Shown: positions 39,958 through 52,879 of the stretch, in pieces
Numbering within the stretch: position 1 is the first letter of the stretch
How the letters are laid out: each line of letters starts with the position of its first letter
Assembly: GCA_030737835.1 (NCBI GenBank)
Contig: CM060853.1
Span: 6,353,819 to 6,417,818 of the forward strand
From: Acorus gramineus
Taxonomy: Eukaryota > Streptophyta > Magnoliopsida > Acorales > Acoraceae
DNA length: 64,000 nt
Direction of reading: 5' to 3'
Notes under the pieces: generated by a model
Databases searched by the model: none
What the model was told of the DNA's origin: nothing
What the model saw: the letters and a program-made list of their open reading frames with translations, nothing else
Translations under genes and position numbers: made by a program

Positions 39958-40499
39958 TTTGTACATGATGTTTGCTTACTTTGACTACTGCACCTCTGTG
40001 GATGTGGTTTTAGGCCAATTCTTATGATCTTCCTTCCTACTCTTATATTTTTCTATATATTTTGACTTCTGTATGTATAACATGTTGGGTATGAAGTTTG
40101 AAAAACAAGTTTAACGGGTATGTGTTGGAATTTTTTTTTGGTAAGTCCATCTTTTTGTTTATGTTATTATCTTTTATCTTGTGTTGTTCTATGCCTACAA
40201 TTAAGATATGTTTCTTAGTAGTACCCTTGGTAGTTTTAACAATACTCGTTGTTCTATGCCTATAATTCTTTCCCCCAAAAACACCCCATTTTGGGGAATC
40301 TTTGGATTAGGAAGAAATTTGGATATAAGAATATAGGAGGATCTGCGGATTAGTTCCATGCAAACTTCAATATCACAAATTTGTTGGAAATGTTATGACT
40401 GGGTTTATATGCCTCTTGTGGTATAAGTTGTGGAATTTAATTACTACTTTCTAGATCTTTGTAAATATTTTATGGAATGAGGAACCATGAGGCTCTTAA

Positions 40500-40785
40500 A
40501 ATGATTTTATCCAAGTCCGATTATAATTGATGAAATGCAAGAATGGAAACTTCTACTAACGAAATTTTTTTAGATAATTTCATTATATTAGATTAATGCT
40601 TCCATCACACATTTGTTGCACATGTTGTGACATTATTTAAATTACCCAAAGGGATATCTTGAACTAGAGTATATATTATGCAAAATACAATTCACATTTA
40701 TGAAAACAACATAAACCATCAGCGGCCCCAATCACATACACTACTCATGCAAATACAAGCCATATACACCTTTTATGATAATATT
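40500..40785 (-). pseudogene. 3' UTR/flank relic of a LecRK-type gene, inverted
   Basis: Read on the minus strand, it matches the 3' flank of gene 1 (GGCTTGTATTTG, GTGATTGGGG, GAATTGTATTTTGCATAATA, CATTAATCTAATAT) and then that of gene 2 (TTCTTGCATTTCATCAATTA, GATAAAATCAT). No kinase-coding sequence precedes it on its own strand. With the sense fragment at 39705-39957 it marks a third copy, broken up and partly inverted. Confidence 0.8.
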
Positions 40786-41446
40786 TATCTAGCCTGAACA
40801 TTGATTTTTACTAAATCAAAATTCTGCGAAAGGTTGTGATCATATGCCACTTGTTTCTCATTGACATTTCTTCAGTCATAGCTAAGTACTTGTTACTTGT
40901 ACTTATCGGTCTGTAGGGAAAAAGGAAAATAATTAGAATTCTAATGCATTAAAAAATTCAAACAAGAAAGTGAAAAAAATACTTACATTCTTCAACAGTA
41001 CTTGTATGGCGTCAGAGTCAAACTTATATTTGCTCAAAAATTAAGCAACACCGCGTACTAATTCAAAAATTGTATCACTTTTCCCTTTCAAATATAAAAA
41101 CATGTCTTCAGATCCAAAGGGTAGTGATGCAGTTGTTTTAACGTCTGAAAATAAAATAAATTACATGGTACTTAGTGGATGAACAATTTGACAAAAAATA
41201 ATAATAATAATAATAATGATGACCTAGTATAATGTGGTTTTCCGCAGTCAAAATATCTGTCTTTAGTAATGATTGATACCAATCATCATGTAAAAGAAAT
41301 GCGAATGAAGTTGCTTTTGTAGGAGCAACATAATTGTTGAAAAAATGCATAAGATGTGAAGAAATATCTTCATTAAGGTGACTTTTCTTGGGAGGTTCTT
41401 CGTATTTTCCCATTAAAATCACCTTACAAAACAAATAATAAAACAA

Positions 41447-42180
41447 TTAGCACATGTTTGGATGTAAAATAAAGCTAGAATACAAGTAGATAAGAGAGTA
41501 TAAGGCTAAACAGTTGTTTGGATGGATAAAATAACCTAGCATGGGTATGACAGGATAAAAAGGGAACCCCAGTCTTTTCTACTTTTTTTTCTTTTCTTTT
41601 CACTTCCCTTCCCTGTTCCCTTTTTGTTTTAAATTTTTTTTTTTTTGTTCATGTCCTCCTCTGCATCTGCTCCTTCACCTTGGAACACAAAAACCCACCC
41701 CCAAGAGCCGTGACATCCAGCGCCGACATCTCCACCAGACCGCTGCCTCCAACCACCTCCTCCACCATCCGTTCACACACGGCATGTCAAGAGCCGTGAC
41801 ATCCACTGCCAGAACCGAAACCACCACCGCTTCCACGGTTGATGCATGATTTCGGGGCAGGGGAGAGGAGGCAGAAAGAAGAAGCACATGATATGATTTT
41901 TTTATAAAAAAAATTAATTTATATGATATATAATTAAATGTATGTGGGGTTGAAATTGTTTATTTAAAAATTTATTTATTTCAAAATTTATATATCTTAA
42001 TCTACATCTTATTGAAGACTTATTCACAAATAATTTTTTATCAACCAAATAACAAAAAATACAACAACTAAACAAAAAATTAACTTATTACTTATCCATA
42101 ATGACATAATTATCTATCATGAATAACAAACTTAATTCATCTACTCAAATGTGCCACTTAAAAAAAATTTGCTCAATAAG
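41447..42180. other. Region between exon-like pieces: MITE-like and CT-rich DNA
   Basis: Contains a MITE-like piece (CACATGTTTGGATGTAAAAT, AGTTGTTTGGATGG) at about 41450-41560 and a C-rich stretch at 41650-41880 in which AAGAGCCGTGACATCCA occurs twice. The short minus-strand frame there (41675-41887) is not supported. Confidence 0.4.
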
Positions 42181-42323
42181 AAAGATTTCTTAGGTTAAGA
42201 AAATTAAAAAAAACATACCTATGTCGGTTTTCCATTCTTGTCCAGCATTGTTTTACAAAAAATACCATTACAATTTTTGTAGAGATTCTCAACAACATCT
42301 TGGTTGATCTCAATATCAGATGG

Positions 42324-42391
42324 TATGAGAGCTCTATAACACCAATGATCCATCATGTATGAGAGCTCTATAACACCAATGATCCATCATG
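42324..42391. repeat. Exact 34-bp tandem duplication
   Basis: TATGAGAGCTCTATAACACC + AATGATCCATCATG occurs twice without a mismatch. It lies within the first exon-like stretch of the unknown pseudogene and shifts its frame. Confidence 0.9.
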
Positions 42392-42400
42392 TAACTCAAC

Positions 42401-44044
42401 TATCTGAAACTCACATTAGCCATGTTAGTTTGAAAGAGAGAAAGAAAATGCAACACTAATAATGTGAGAGAAAGTGAGAGAGAGAGAGAGTGTGTGTGAG
42501 TGAGTCTGCAAAACCATATAAGGTTTGATGGAGGATTCACTGCTATTTATAATGGGGAGTGACAGTGAATCCCCCACATCAATAATTCTTTATAGATAGA
42601 GGACAGAGGAAGGAAGAGGTGAAAAAGGCTAAACATGAAACATTTTTTTGTCATTTTTTTTCTCAGACACAGAATCAATCGCGTGATGGGTAGTACAAGT
42701 CATTTATTATCTTCTTTTAATGTTGTCAATTTTTCGTAGTGACACAAAATCAATCACGTGGTATGGGAAATATAACCCGTTCATCGTATTCTAACATGAA
42801 AAACTTTATTTTATCAATTTTACAGACACATAATCAATCAAATGATATGGATAATACAACTAATTTATTTTCTTCTTTATGTTAATTTTTTCACACACAT
42901 AATCAAACATGTAATGTGATTATTACAACTCATTCATTATCTTGTTTTTTGTTAATTTTTTTTTTTTGCATATGCACTCTATCTTAATATATACTTTATT
43001 TTATATATTAGTATGTACTTTAATAAAAGAGTGTAATTTAAAAAAAATAAAGATCAAGAATGCAAATGAGACTGCATAAAGAGTTTGATATATCATTTCC
43101 CTTTGTGATACAAGTTTTTAAATTTGTCATGTACTCGCTCCATCATAGTCTGGCTGGACCCATATAACAGGTAGGAGAGAAAATTTGGGCATACTAACTA
43201 GAAGTAGTTGTCCCCACTCGATTTTTTTAAGAAAATGATATATCTAGCCTCATGTGTAGCCCCAGTCCACACCGGTTTTTATTAAAGAAAAATAAAAATC
43301 ACACCTCCTTACATCGAAGTACATAATGAAATATGAATTGAAGTATATATTGATATACATTAATGTATTGCTTTCGTGTTGATAAAATAACAAAAAAAAA
43401 AAATTATGCGATATACTATGATAGAACCATATATATTATGATAACGCAGTATATACTACATTATCATAATGTATAGGGCTATAAAAATGAACTGAGTATA
43501 TCAACGCTCATTTTTTAAACCCGATGATGTTTCATTAAAGACTAAGAAATTTAATTTGTTGTTTTTTAATGGGGGCAGTTGCCCCCACTCCTCTTTGAAT
43601 GTTTAAAATCTATGTCATGTCAGATCTTGTATTACAATACTTATAATCCCCGTTTTGATAGTGAAATAGAGGGAGAATATAAGAGAATAAGAGGAGAATA
43701 AATATACAAAATTGTTTTCGAAAAGATAAATTTTTACTGGGTGTGTAAATATTTAACTATGGAGGAAAAAAATAAGAGGTGCAAATATAGTCACCCTATA
43801 ATTTCACGGCACCATATAATTAAGAGTTTTACTCTTTTTTTTTTTTATTTCGAGGCCCTACCGGCTTCTATTCTTCTATCAAAATATTCCTCTACACCAT
43901 GACATATTCTACCGAACCTCTTCTTGGTAGGATGGGAGAGGTACCCCCTCTTTAGTGTAGGGAGTTAGGTTTGAATCTTATCACAAGAAACACCTATGTA
44001 AATCCAAATAGCCCTTAAGTTAAACTTCCATTGAAAGATGAAGA
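42401..44044. other. AT-rich intergenic DNA, no gene
   Basis: A GA/GT microsatellite at about 42476-42506 and repeated ACACATAATCAATC motifs (42660-42910) are the only structure seen. A CTCCATCATAGTCTGGCTGG segment at about 43138 recurs at about 49740. Confidence 0.5.
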
Positions 44045-44425
44045 ATATTAATTATGCAAATATTCTGTTTGGTTAACCCTAGCTGAAAACACAATATACC
44101 AAAAACTCCTATAATGTGTTAAAAATATGAAAAACCATCTATAAATAACAATTTTATCACTCTGATTATATTATAAAATTTTATCTAGAGAAGTAAAATC
44201 ATCATTTATATAAAAAAATTTCACATTTTTAACACTTTTAAGAGTTTTTTTATATATTATATTTTCAGTAAAGGTTAACCATATTAATATTCTTAATCTG
44301 TCAACGAAAATTTAACTCAATGAGTTATTTTGGATTTACATAAGTGCTTTGAGATGTTATATGAATTTTATGAAAAGTCAGTGGGTTATATGGATTTCGG
44401 GTAGTTTATAGGAAGTTATATTGAT
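44045..44425. mobile_element. Foldback MITE, first copy (diverged)
   Basis: Matches 49120-49490 over its length (GTTTGGTTAACC, AAAATCATCATTT, TTTTCAGTAAAGGTTAACC, GTTATATGGATTTCGGGTAG). The ends are less complete than in the second copy. Confidence 0.55.
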
Positions 44426-45967
44426 TTTTCCCTTATAATTATTTTGAACGTACACCGGCCCACAACATTTAAAACATATATAAAACATTAAGCGTTAATA
44501 CACTCAATCCGTTTTACAGTCATGTATGCAACCATGAACATTATGATGACATAGAATAGTACGTTATGATGATATATAAGTTTCTATATAGTATATGGAC
44601 TAAATTTTATTTTTCAAAAAAAAAAAATATGTTATATATCTCAATATATATATCTTTTAATATAACTGCATTTACTTCAACAGTAAAATAGTGCATAAGT
44701 TTTTTAACAAAAAAAAAATTTTAAATTTTAAATAAAATTGAATATATCATTTTCCATAAACCAACGATCACATATTCACCCACCCTATAGTTCCTCTACA
44801 ACACATAATTGAGAGTTCACAATTATTGTGAACGTACCGCGGCCCACAACAATTAAAACGTGTGTGAAACAATAATAATAGATTCCATACATGCTCTCAT
44901 CGGAGTGTCACAGGTGAAACAATTATAAAAAGGTTTTTTATTTTTTATTTTCTATAAACTATATAATTTAATAATTGATTTTTATTTTTTTATATTTTAA
45001 TTTAAGTAGTTGGATTTAAAATATATATTTTTTATTAATTCCTAAAAGTCACGTATTTTTAAATTATTTAATTTTTTTTTTAATTTAAAAAAAAAGACTC
45101 AAAAAACATATTCTTTAAATTTAAATACTTAAATATAAATATAAAAAAAATTTATTGATTATTAAATTATAAAGTTTATAAAAATTTAAAAATAAAAAAT
45201 CCATTATAAAATGCTCGTGTGACCATGCTACGGATTTGATTTTTTACTCTTTTACCTGTCATAAGTTCTACTTGTTATATAACTTAATTATATTGATTGA
45301 TGCAAATGATGCAATGAAGTTATAAAGCTATATTTTTGTTTTTTTTACTTGTCTTCTTTGAAAGCTTTATTAATATGATAATAATAATAATAATAATGAA
45401 CTGTCTTGTTGTGGGTTCGGAATTCAGATTTGCTGTTTCCAGTATCAATAAAAGATCTACATCAACGACACGTTAAATAAAATCGCCAAAAAGATCACGC
45501 CAGCATACTATGCGGTATGCGCAGTCACATCAGCATTAATGCTTCTTCAAACTGCGCCAAAAGTAAAGGTAACAATGACATTAAAATCATGGATTAATGA
45601 CATTTAAATTCCTACAGACCTAAAAATATTTATATAAATTTATATTAAAATTAAAATAAATATACACGTTTTTAAAAATTTAAAAAAATCAATTATCATC
45701 TCCAAGTTAAATTTCTATCCAAACTTAACAAAATATTCTTAGAATATTTTATCATGTATAATTGTGTAAAAATTAAAGTCTTTATAAATAGTTATAAAAC
45801 AAAGTAGTCCCTGTAAAAGATAAAATTGTCCCTAAAAGACTTTTACATTAAATTGTGAACACATTGCAGTCCTTATAAATAATCATAAAAATAAATTAGT
45901 CTCCGTAAAAGATAAAATTGCTCCCGAAAGACTTTTACATTTAATTGAATAGACATTAAAAGACTTT
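44426..45967. other. AT-rich intergenic DNA, no gene
   Basis: Very low GC. (AAT)n at 45378-45397. A short more GC-balanced island at 45420-45560 (CACGCCAGCATACTATGCGG, CACATCAGCATTAATGC) shows no frame or RNA gene I can support. Repeated GTCCCTGTAAAAGATAAAAT / GTCTCCGTAAAAGATAAAAT near 45810 and 45900 form a short direct repeat. Confidence 0.5.
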
Positions 45968-46730
45968 AAAAAATTTATCTAACCTAACATTCTCTACACA
46001 CATTCAAAACACTGTCACATCTATCATATCACACACACATCTCTCATACTTATTCCCAAACACAAATAATTTATGCAGGGGTATAGTTGTCATTTAAAAA
46101 GTCATAAACTCTTATTCATCTCTTATCTACTATTTATCTTTACTTTATCCAAGGTGAACCAAACAACAAAAAGATCAATTTTACGTTTCCCAATTAGAAT
46201 AACAGAAAAGACAACCAAATAAAAATTTACCTATTCAGCATGGATTGTTATCTACTCCGGTATAGCTATTAAGGGCGAATAACCTTATGTCACACCCCAA
46301 ACGGGGTATAAGAAAATGGTGGAATTGCTTATCAGGACTTATCTATGCCAATGGATAAAAATACATTTCTCTGTCATTTTAAAAATTTTATCTAACCTAA
46401 CACTTTCTTCACAAATTCCAAAAACTGTCAATTTTATCATATCACACGCATCTCTCATACTTACTCCCAAATACAAATAATTTATGCAGGGGTATAGTTG
46501 TCATTTAAAAAGTCATAAACGCTTATCCATCTTTTATCTATCACTTATCCTTACTTTATTCAAGTTGAAACAAACAATAAAAAGATCAATTTTACGTTTC
46601 TCAATGAGAATAACAAAAAAGACAACCAAACAAAAATTTATCTATTCAACATGTATTGTTATCTATCCTAGTATAGCTATCAAAGATGAATAATCATATG
46701 CCACGCCCCAAACGACAGTTAAAGCTGACT
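45968..46730 (+). repeat. 411-bp direct tandem duplication
   Basis: TTTATCTAACCTAACATTCT...CTCTCATACTTATTCCCAAA (from about 45968) recurs 411 bp later (from about 46379), including GGGGTATAGTTGTCATTTAA and AAAGATCAATTTTACGTTTC. The copies differ by roughly 10 percent. No coding frame is shared; the plus-strand frame at 46484-46693 is chance. Confidence 0.8.
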
Positions 46731-47449
46731 TTTCTCCTTCTTTACGAGCTTTCTTTGTCGATGAAAAAATATATATGCCAGAAACTCTCGGGCTTGTACT
46801 ACTTCAATGGTTGATGACTGATCTCGTCTCTCATCTTCAATGATGGATCAGACTGAGAATTTGATTCCTTGGAGAGAAAAAAAAAAAACGAAAATGTTTT
46901 TAATAAAGTAGTTAGAGAAATGTTAAAGTTTATTTATTTAAAAATAGAATAATGTTACGTAACACTTTTTTTTGCATCCTAAATTCAGTACACACTTGGT
47001 TTAAATTTTTTTAGAATAAATTTTTTTAAAAATAGTTTATCTCATTTAATAAGATAAATATTTTTATAAAAATCAAAACATATATTTTATTGAATTGTAT
47101 TGATGCATGTATAAAAAATATAAAAATTTTCTATAAAATCATGTAACTCGTAAATATAAATATATATTTTAATAATTTTCTATCTATACACTTTGATTAG
47201 AAAGCCACTTTTGAGCAACATTAATTTCTTTCTGCTTCTTCTTTAGAACTCCCTCTTCATCTCTGTTTATGAGCTTTTCTTATTCCATTAATGGATCACA
47301 TGCTTTTTAATGGAGTAATTCGGTAAAGTTGGGGTTTAACTTCAAGTTATTTTTAAAAGGATGAGAAAGGACGCATTAAGTGGGGGAGGGAAAATTGAAG
47401 TCCTTTAACTTCGTAGATCGTGTCTATAAACCTATCCATTATTTTAAAA

Positions 47450-48620
47450 AATATATATATCCAATCTAAATTTATACATGAAATATCTAAAATTTTTTGA
47501 TATTTTTTTTTGGTCTTGCAAGAGTCATACCAAATACATTAAGTGAATAACGCAAATACAATTAATCAATCCACTTTGTAACTTTATTTGCAACCGTTGT
47601 GTTACTAACACAGTTTATAAAATCATATAATACAGTATATTATATATTATTTTATCATATGTAAAAAAAAAAAAATCAATGATCACTGCTTCACTTTTTT
47701 TTCTTTTTTTTCTTTTTTCCTTTTGAGTAAACAAAACCCAACTACCCATCCTTTATGATCATCACTCACGGGCAGGGAGATGGTGAAGCATTCCATGTGC
47801 TCGGGAAAGATGCAGGAGGTGTTGTCAGGGAGAGAGAGGTTGTAGAATTGGAAATGGAAGAGGTGTTGTCACTTGTGAGGGGGAGAAAAGTTGTAGAGTT
47901 GGAATATGTGTAAGGTTTTGATGTATAGGTTTAGGTGAGGTTGTACCGTCAAGTAGATGTCACATGATGGACAGAGAAGTATGAAAGAGAGTGTGATGCA
48001 GTAATGTATAGCAGTACAGGGGGTTAATTATTTATAAAAAAAAATTATGTATCCGATCTGAATTTATGTATGAAATATCGAAAATTATTTGATATTTTCT
48101 TTTTCGGTCTTGCAAGGGTCATACCAAATATATTCAAAGAATAATGCTAATAAAATTAATCAATATATTTCGTAGCTTTATTTACAAATATTGTTATGTT
48201 ACTAACACACTGTATAAAATCGTATAATATATATAGTAACATATATTCTTTTCTAATAAGAAATCAATGCTCACTACTTCACCCACTTTTTTTTTTTTAC
48301 TGTTCTTCTTACTGTCTTTTTTTTTTTTTTTCTTTATCCTTTTGAGTAAACAAAACCCAACTACCCATCCTTTATGATCATAACTCACGGGCATGGGCTA
48401 GGGAGATGGTGAGGTACTACTCCATGTGCTCAGGAAAGATGGAAGAGATGTTGTCAGGGAGAGAAAAGTTGTAGAGTTGGAATATGTGTAAGCTTTTGAT
48501 GTACAGATTTAGGTGAGGTTGTACCATCAAGTAGATGTCACATGGGTTGTAGAATGATGGACATAGAAGTATGAAAGAGAGTGTGATGCAGGTATGTATG
48601 AGGGGTGCATTTTAGGTGCA
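47450..48620 (+). repeat. 619-bp direct tandem duplication inside copy A
   Basis: ACTACCCATCCTTTATGATC at 47741 recurs at 48360, with matching flanks from about 47450 to 48030 and 48050 to 48600 (TGGTCTTGCAAGAGTCATAC; GTTGTAGAGTTGGAATATGT; GAAGTATGAAAGAGAGTGTG). The partner segment near 57.2 kb lacks it, so it arose after the larger duplication. Confidence 0.8.
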
Positions 48621-49023
48621 TTTGTGATGTAACGTGAGTGGTTAGCTTTTCGATTGTGAAACTATAGCGTATTGGAGAAATAATGTATTCGAAATTAATT
48701 GGTCCTTAAACATGTACCGTTAATTTTTATATTTTATTTTTTATAATGATATTATTTTAATAATTGTTTTTCTTCTAAAAATTGATAAAGGCTCTGAATG
48801 AGACTGAACATAGAGGTGGACATATCATTATCCAAAATCGTATATTTCTAGGTCGGTGGATAACCCAAGTCATCTGCATAGTTTTACCATTATTTGTTTG
48901 GTCGGGCAGGTCGGACTGTGAATAAGAGATCCGTTTACAATTTTTATTCATTCCGACTCAATGACAACCTGAACCGTGTTTCCTGGTAAAGTAAGTCAAA
49001 GTTTGAAAACGAGATTAAAATAA

Positions 49024-49495
49024 GGAAAAAATCCGTACAACCCCATGTAAACAGATTAAAAACTATATAACCAATTGAAAACACTTAATAAATCTAAATA
49101 ATTTCTGAATAAAATTTTTGTTGATAAATGATGAATATTTTGTTTGGTTAACATTAAATGAAAATATAATATAAAAAAAACTATAATATGTTAAAAATAT
49201 AGAAAATGATATGTAAATGATGATTTTATTCCTCTAAAGAAGGTTTTATAATTTATTCAAAAAGGTAAAATCATCATTTTCATAGGATTTTTCATATTTT
49301 TAGCATATTGTAAAAGCTTTTAGTATATTGTGTTTTCAGTTAGTGTTAACTACACATAATTATTCAAAGAATATTCATCATCTATCAATAGAAATTTCAT
49401 TCAATAGGTTATTTTGATTTACTTAGTGTTTTCAGAAGGTTATATGGATTTCAGATAGTTTACAGGAGGATTATTTAGATTTTTTCTTTAAAATA
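49024..49495. mobile_element. Foldback MITE with arms of about 130 bp
   Basis: The left arm (GGAAAAAATCCGTACAACCC ... GATGAATATTTTGTTTGGTTAAC) matches the inverted right arm (GAAAAAATCTAAATAATCCT ... GATGAATATTCTTTGAATAAT...GTTAAC) along its length. The central part is also partly self-complementary. No target duplication was clear. Confidence 0.65.
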
Positions 49496-52170
49496 AAGAG
49501 ATTTTCACTTGAAATCATTTTTAAAATGGTTAAATATTCTTAAAAAAATTGTATTCTAAAGTTAAAAATTGTTTTTTTTTTTAATTTTTGTCAGAAATTG
49601 AATGATTTAAATTTTAGTATAAAAACAAGTTGTACGGTTTAAATTTTATCGCACAACGATGTAGTTTTGATATTATGAGAATGTAATTTTCCGTGTATTT
49701 ATGATATGTGCGTTTAATCTTCAGTGTACAGTGTACTCCCTCCATCATGTCAGGCTGGACCCATATTACCATATAACTAACTAGGTGGCGGAGCTGCATG
49801 GGGGCTTGGCCTCGGTGGAAACAAGGACTGAATCCGATCAGTTCGATCAGTATCAAATTGAATGATGTAAAAATCAAATTGTACCATTTATAAATCAAAC
49901 TGCAGAGTCAATTGTTGGATATATATTTCACTCTCTTATTTGATCCAATTACCTATTAGAGAAAATATGAATTTTTAAGTATTATCAGTTTCTAATAGGA
50001 GAGTGAACTATATACCTAACAATTGGTTATGCAGTTCGATTTTCATGTCGTTCAGTTCGGTACTGATCGAACAGGATTGGATCCGGTCCCTGGAAATAAT
50101 TGACTCCAATATTTTAGTGTTTTTTTACTATTTTATGCAGGTGCAATTACGCATAACCTTTTTTAGGTTAAATTTTTAATCTCATGTACTCGGATAACAT
50201 CATACACTCACTCACATTAACAAAACATATATCACGATATAATTTTTTTTATTTTTTATAAATGAATCTATACAATGCGATGTATATTATTATTTAAAAA
50301 TTCAAAACACGTATAAATTGAAATTAGAGTTCGACAATAGATTGTATATAACGTAATCCTTTTTCTAAAACCAGTCGTGATCATTTGTTTTGATAAAAAA
50401 AAATTGATGGATTGTAACAAGTTGTGGATATTCATTGTTAGTTTTAGTTCCTGATTAAATTATTTGATATTGATATTTATCGGAGTAATACCTAATATTT
50501 CATTTTTAAGTATTCAGCTCTTAATTTGTTTTGTTTATGGATAGGCTATATATTCAGGCATAAAATATTATGTAGGTTCACATGAGCATTAGTTGATTTT
50601 ATGTGTGATTGATTATTCTCTTATTTTTTTGATTTTTTGGCCTTTTGTTTTTATCCTATATATAAGACCTCTCTCCCATGCATCATTCCATATGCTCAGA
50701 GATTTTTTTTAATTGTCTTGATTAGTTATATAAAAGATGTAATCAACAATTTTCTGATGTATTTTTTTATGCACCTTGTCTTACCAGCATATAATCGACC
50801 CCTTAAATTAAACTAATAAGTTATCATTCAGACTCGGGTAGAATCATAAAATTAAAACCCTAACCTAACCAAATGTCAGATTGAGTCAAATTTAACTCAC
50901 TTAAATTTTATCCTAATACAACCCAGCATTCATATATGTCTAACATGTTAATGTAGGATTAAGAGTCTTCATTTGATCCAAAACCCGCAAGCCCGGTCCA
51001 CATGGCCCGTGGGCCTTGGTTGTCCAGGTGAGGGGCCCCCGTTTACCTTGGGGATGAGGGCAGGTGAAAATGATGAACTATTACATGATGAAAACAATTG
51101 ACATCATGAATTAATTACATAGAGATATTTTAGGTAAATTTATTTTCACAAGATTCTATCAATAGACCATTAAATAAGTGAATTTATCATTTATGATAAT
51201 GATTAACATAGTTGTTTCTCTTTCCACAACTACTAGATTTGATTTCCATCAATTCTAACTTATTCGTAGGATCACAAATTAGGGTAGGTCCAATGTGCTT
51301 ATAACCATTTGATCTTATCACCTCAAGATACATATTATGATTGATATATTTTTATCATATTCTAAAATTAAAATTAGGATTTAATTAAATTCTAATCCTT
51401 CAAATTTTAATTTTAACATTTTTCTCAAATAGTCACGGATCTCATTCTCTAATGCAAGTTAGACCTAATTGAATCCCCACGAGTTAAGTGATTATTATAT
51501 TTGTTTAATATTTCATTTGTTAGTAAATTTTGTAATCAAATTTAATAAGGTTCTTAATTGGACCTCATTAAGTCCAAGTGAAACCTCGTGGCAGATCAAC
51601 ATATGATTTGCTATAACAATCGAGGCGATCAACATATGATTTGCTCCTCTCCCTCCCCTTCTTTCAACGCACCTTAGGTGAGAATCCTTACAAGTATGCT
51701 GCTCAAGCAACTTTAATGAGGGTCTTTCTTTATATTTGATGAGAAAGGTCTATCTCTGGAACCATGCATGGAGTACCTGACTCAATAATGCTCACCACAC
51801 CGAAGTGAGGGTGACGAAGGAACTTGGCTCATAAACGAAATGCCAAGAAAAGTGGTTAAAAAAAATGAACTCGTGCAAAATTATAAACTTGAAGTTTACT
51901 ATGGTTTGATCTACTGAGTTAAATGAAAAAAAAAAAAAAAAACATAGGTGGAAGGAACTCTCACAAATATTCTAATGTTCAAATTAAGATGAAGTCGAAT
52001 CAAAGATTTATTATCTTTTTGGGGAAAGTTGTGCACATGTCAATTGAATTGTTGTATGATTCATATATAAATGCTTTAAAATTCATAAATTCAAATATAA
52101 CAATGACAACATATTTTAAGAACATTCCCTTGATGGTGTGATATGTCACATTGTTATGTCTAGTGTTTAT

Positions 52171-52879
52171 GTATGAAAGAGGTCGGGCTGGGGAGGGACA
52201 TTAGGGTGCGTTCCACTCCTCCCAACAAAACAAAAAACAGATTGCCCATATTTTGGTGGGGTTGGGTGAGATACTGAAGGGGTGGAAATAACGTCCCCTT
52301 TTTTTTTTATCACCACATTGGAGATACTGGCCCGCTTTCAATGATCCAACTTATTTCCCTCAAACATTTTTTTATATAAGACTGAAAAAAAAATCCAATC
52401 ATAGAATATATAAAATCATAAAGGTACAAAACATTAACAAAAGAAAAGAAAAAAATTGTATTGTTTACCATACCTTAGAACTAATTTTTCACATGACATT
52501 TGTTAGACAATGATCATGATTTAAGTAGAGACATGATAATTTTGGGGTTGAGGGTGAGATTTTAGAGTTTGTGTTCAACCCGAATCTTTTTTTTTTTTTA
52601 TGTCCGTTGTTTGTTGGTATCATGTGGATTGATTTTGTTTCTTTACGATCATTTTCTATGATTTTCATGGAGTGAATTTATAATAAATTGAGGTCTTATT
52701 TGGATTTGATAAGAAACCTGATTTGATAAAACATTATTTTGGATATTTTGTAATTTGTGGATGTGAAATGAGTCTCTTGGTCATTTTAAATGATAATAAG
52801 GAAAAAATAGGAAAGCTTTTGAAGTGTCAAGGAAAAAATGACTTCCTGTATTATATAAAAAAACTCGTAGCATCGTGAT
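52171..52879. other. Intergenic DNA, no gene
   Basis: No structure beyond poly-T and poly-A tracts and a short GC-richer stretch near 52180-52270. Confidence 0.5.

Larger units (their letters stand above)
40985..42400 (-). pseudogene. Decayed multi-exon gene, family not recognised
   Basis: On the minus strand three exon-like stretches follow in order. About 42390-42220: DHWCYRALIPSDIEINQDVV then ENLYKNCNGIFCKTMLDKNG. About 41420-41215: MGKYEEPPKKSHLNEDISSH, LMHFFNNYVAPTKATSFAFL, LHDDWYQSLLKTDI. About 41150-40985: DVKTTASLPFGSEDMFLYLK, FELVRGVA, stop, FLSKYKFDSDAIQVLL. The last is bounded by TTTTCAG and GTAAGT, proper splice signals. The in-frame stop and a 34-bp duplication in the first exon show decay. 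I cannot name the family. Confidence 0.45.
46731..52170 (+). repeat. Segmental duplication, copy A (partner 56.2-61.7 kb)
   Basis: Collinear diverged similarity to the partner at an offset of about 9.5 kb. Anchors: GATGGATCAGACTGAGAATT at about 46842 (partner 56323); GGACGCATTAAGTGGGGGAG at about 47372 (57104); TTGATGGATTGTAACAAGTT at about 50403 (58332); TTAATTGTCTTGATTAGTTA at about 50711 (58488); TATAAACTTGAAGTTTACTA at about 51883 (61389); TGATATGTCACATTGTTATG at about 52139 (61647). No intact gene in either copy. Confidence 0.7.

Noticed and set aside
49614-49898. 94-codon minus-strand frame.
   Set aside because: No domain, AT-rich codons, and it overlaps a segment (CTCCATCATGTCAGGCTGG) repeated at 43.1 kb, so it is likely repeat DNA.
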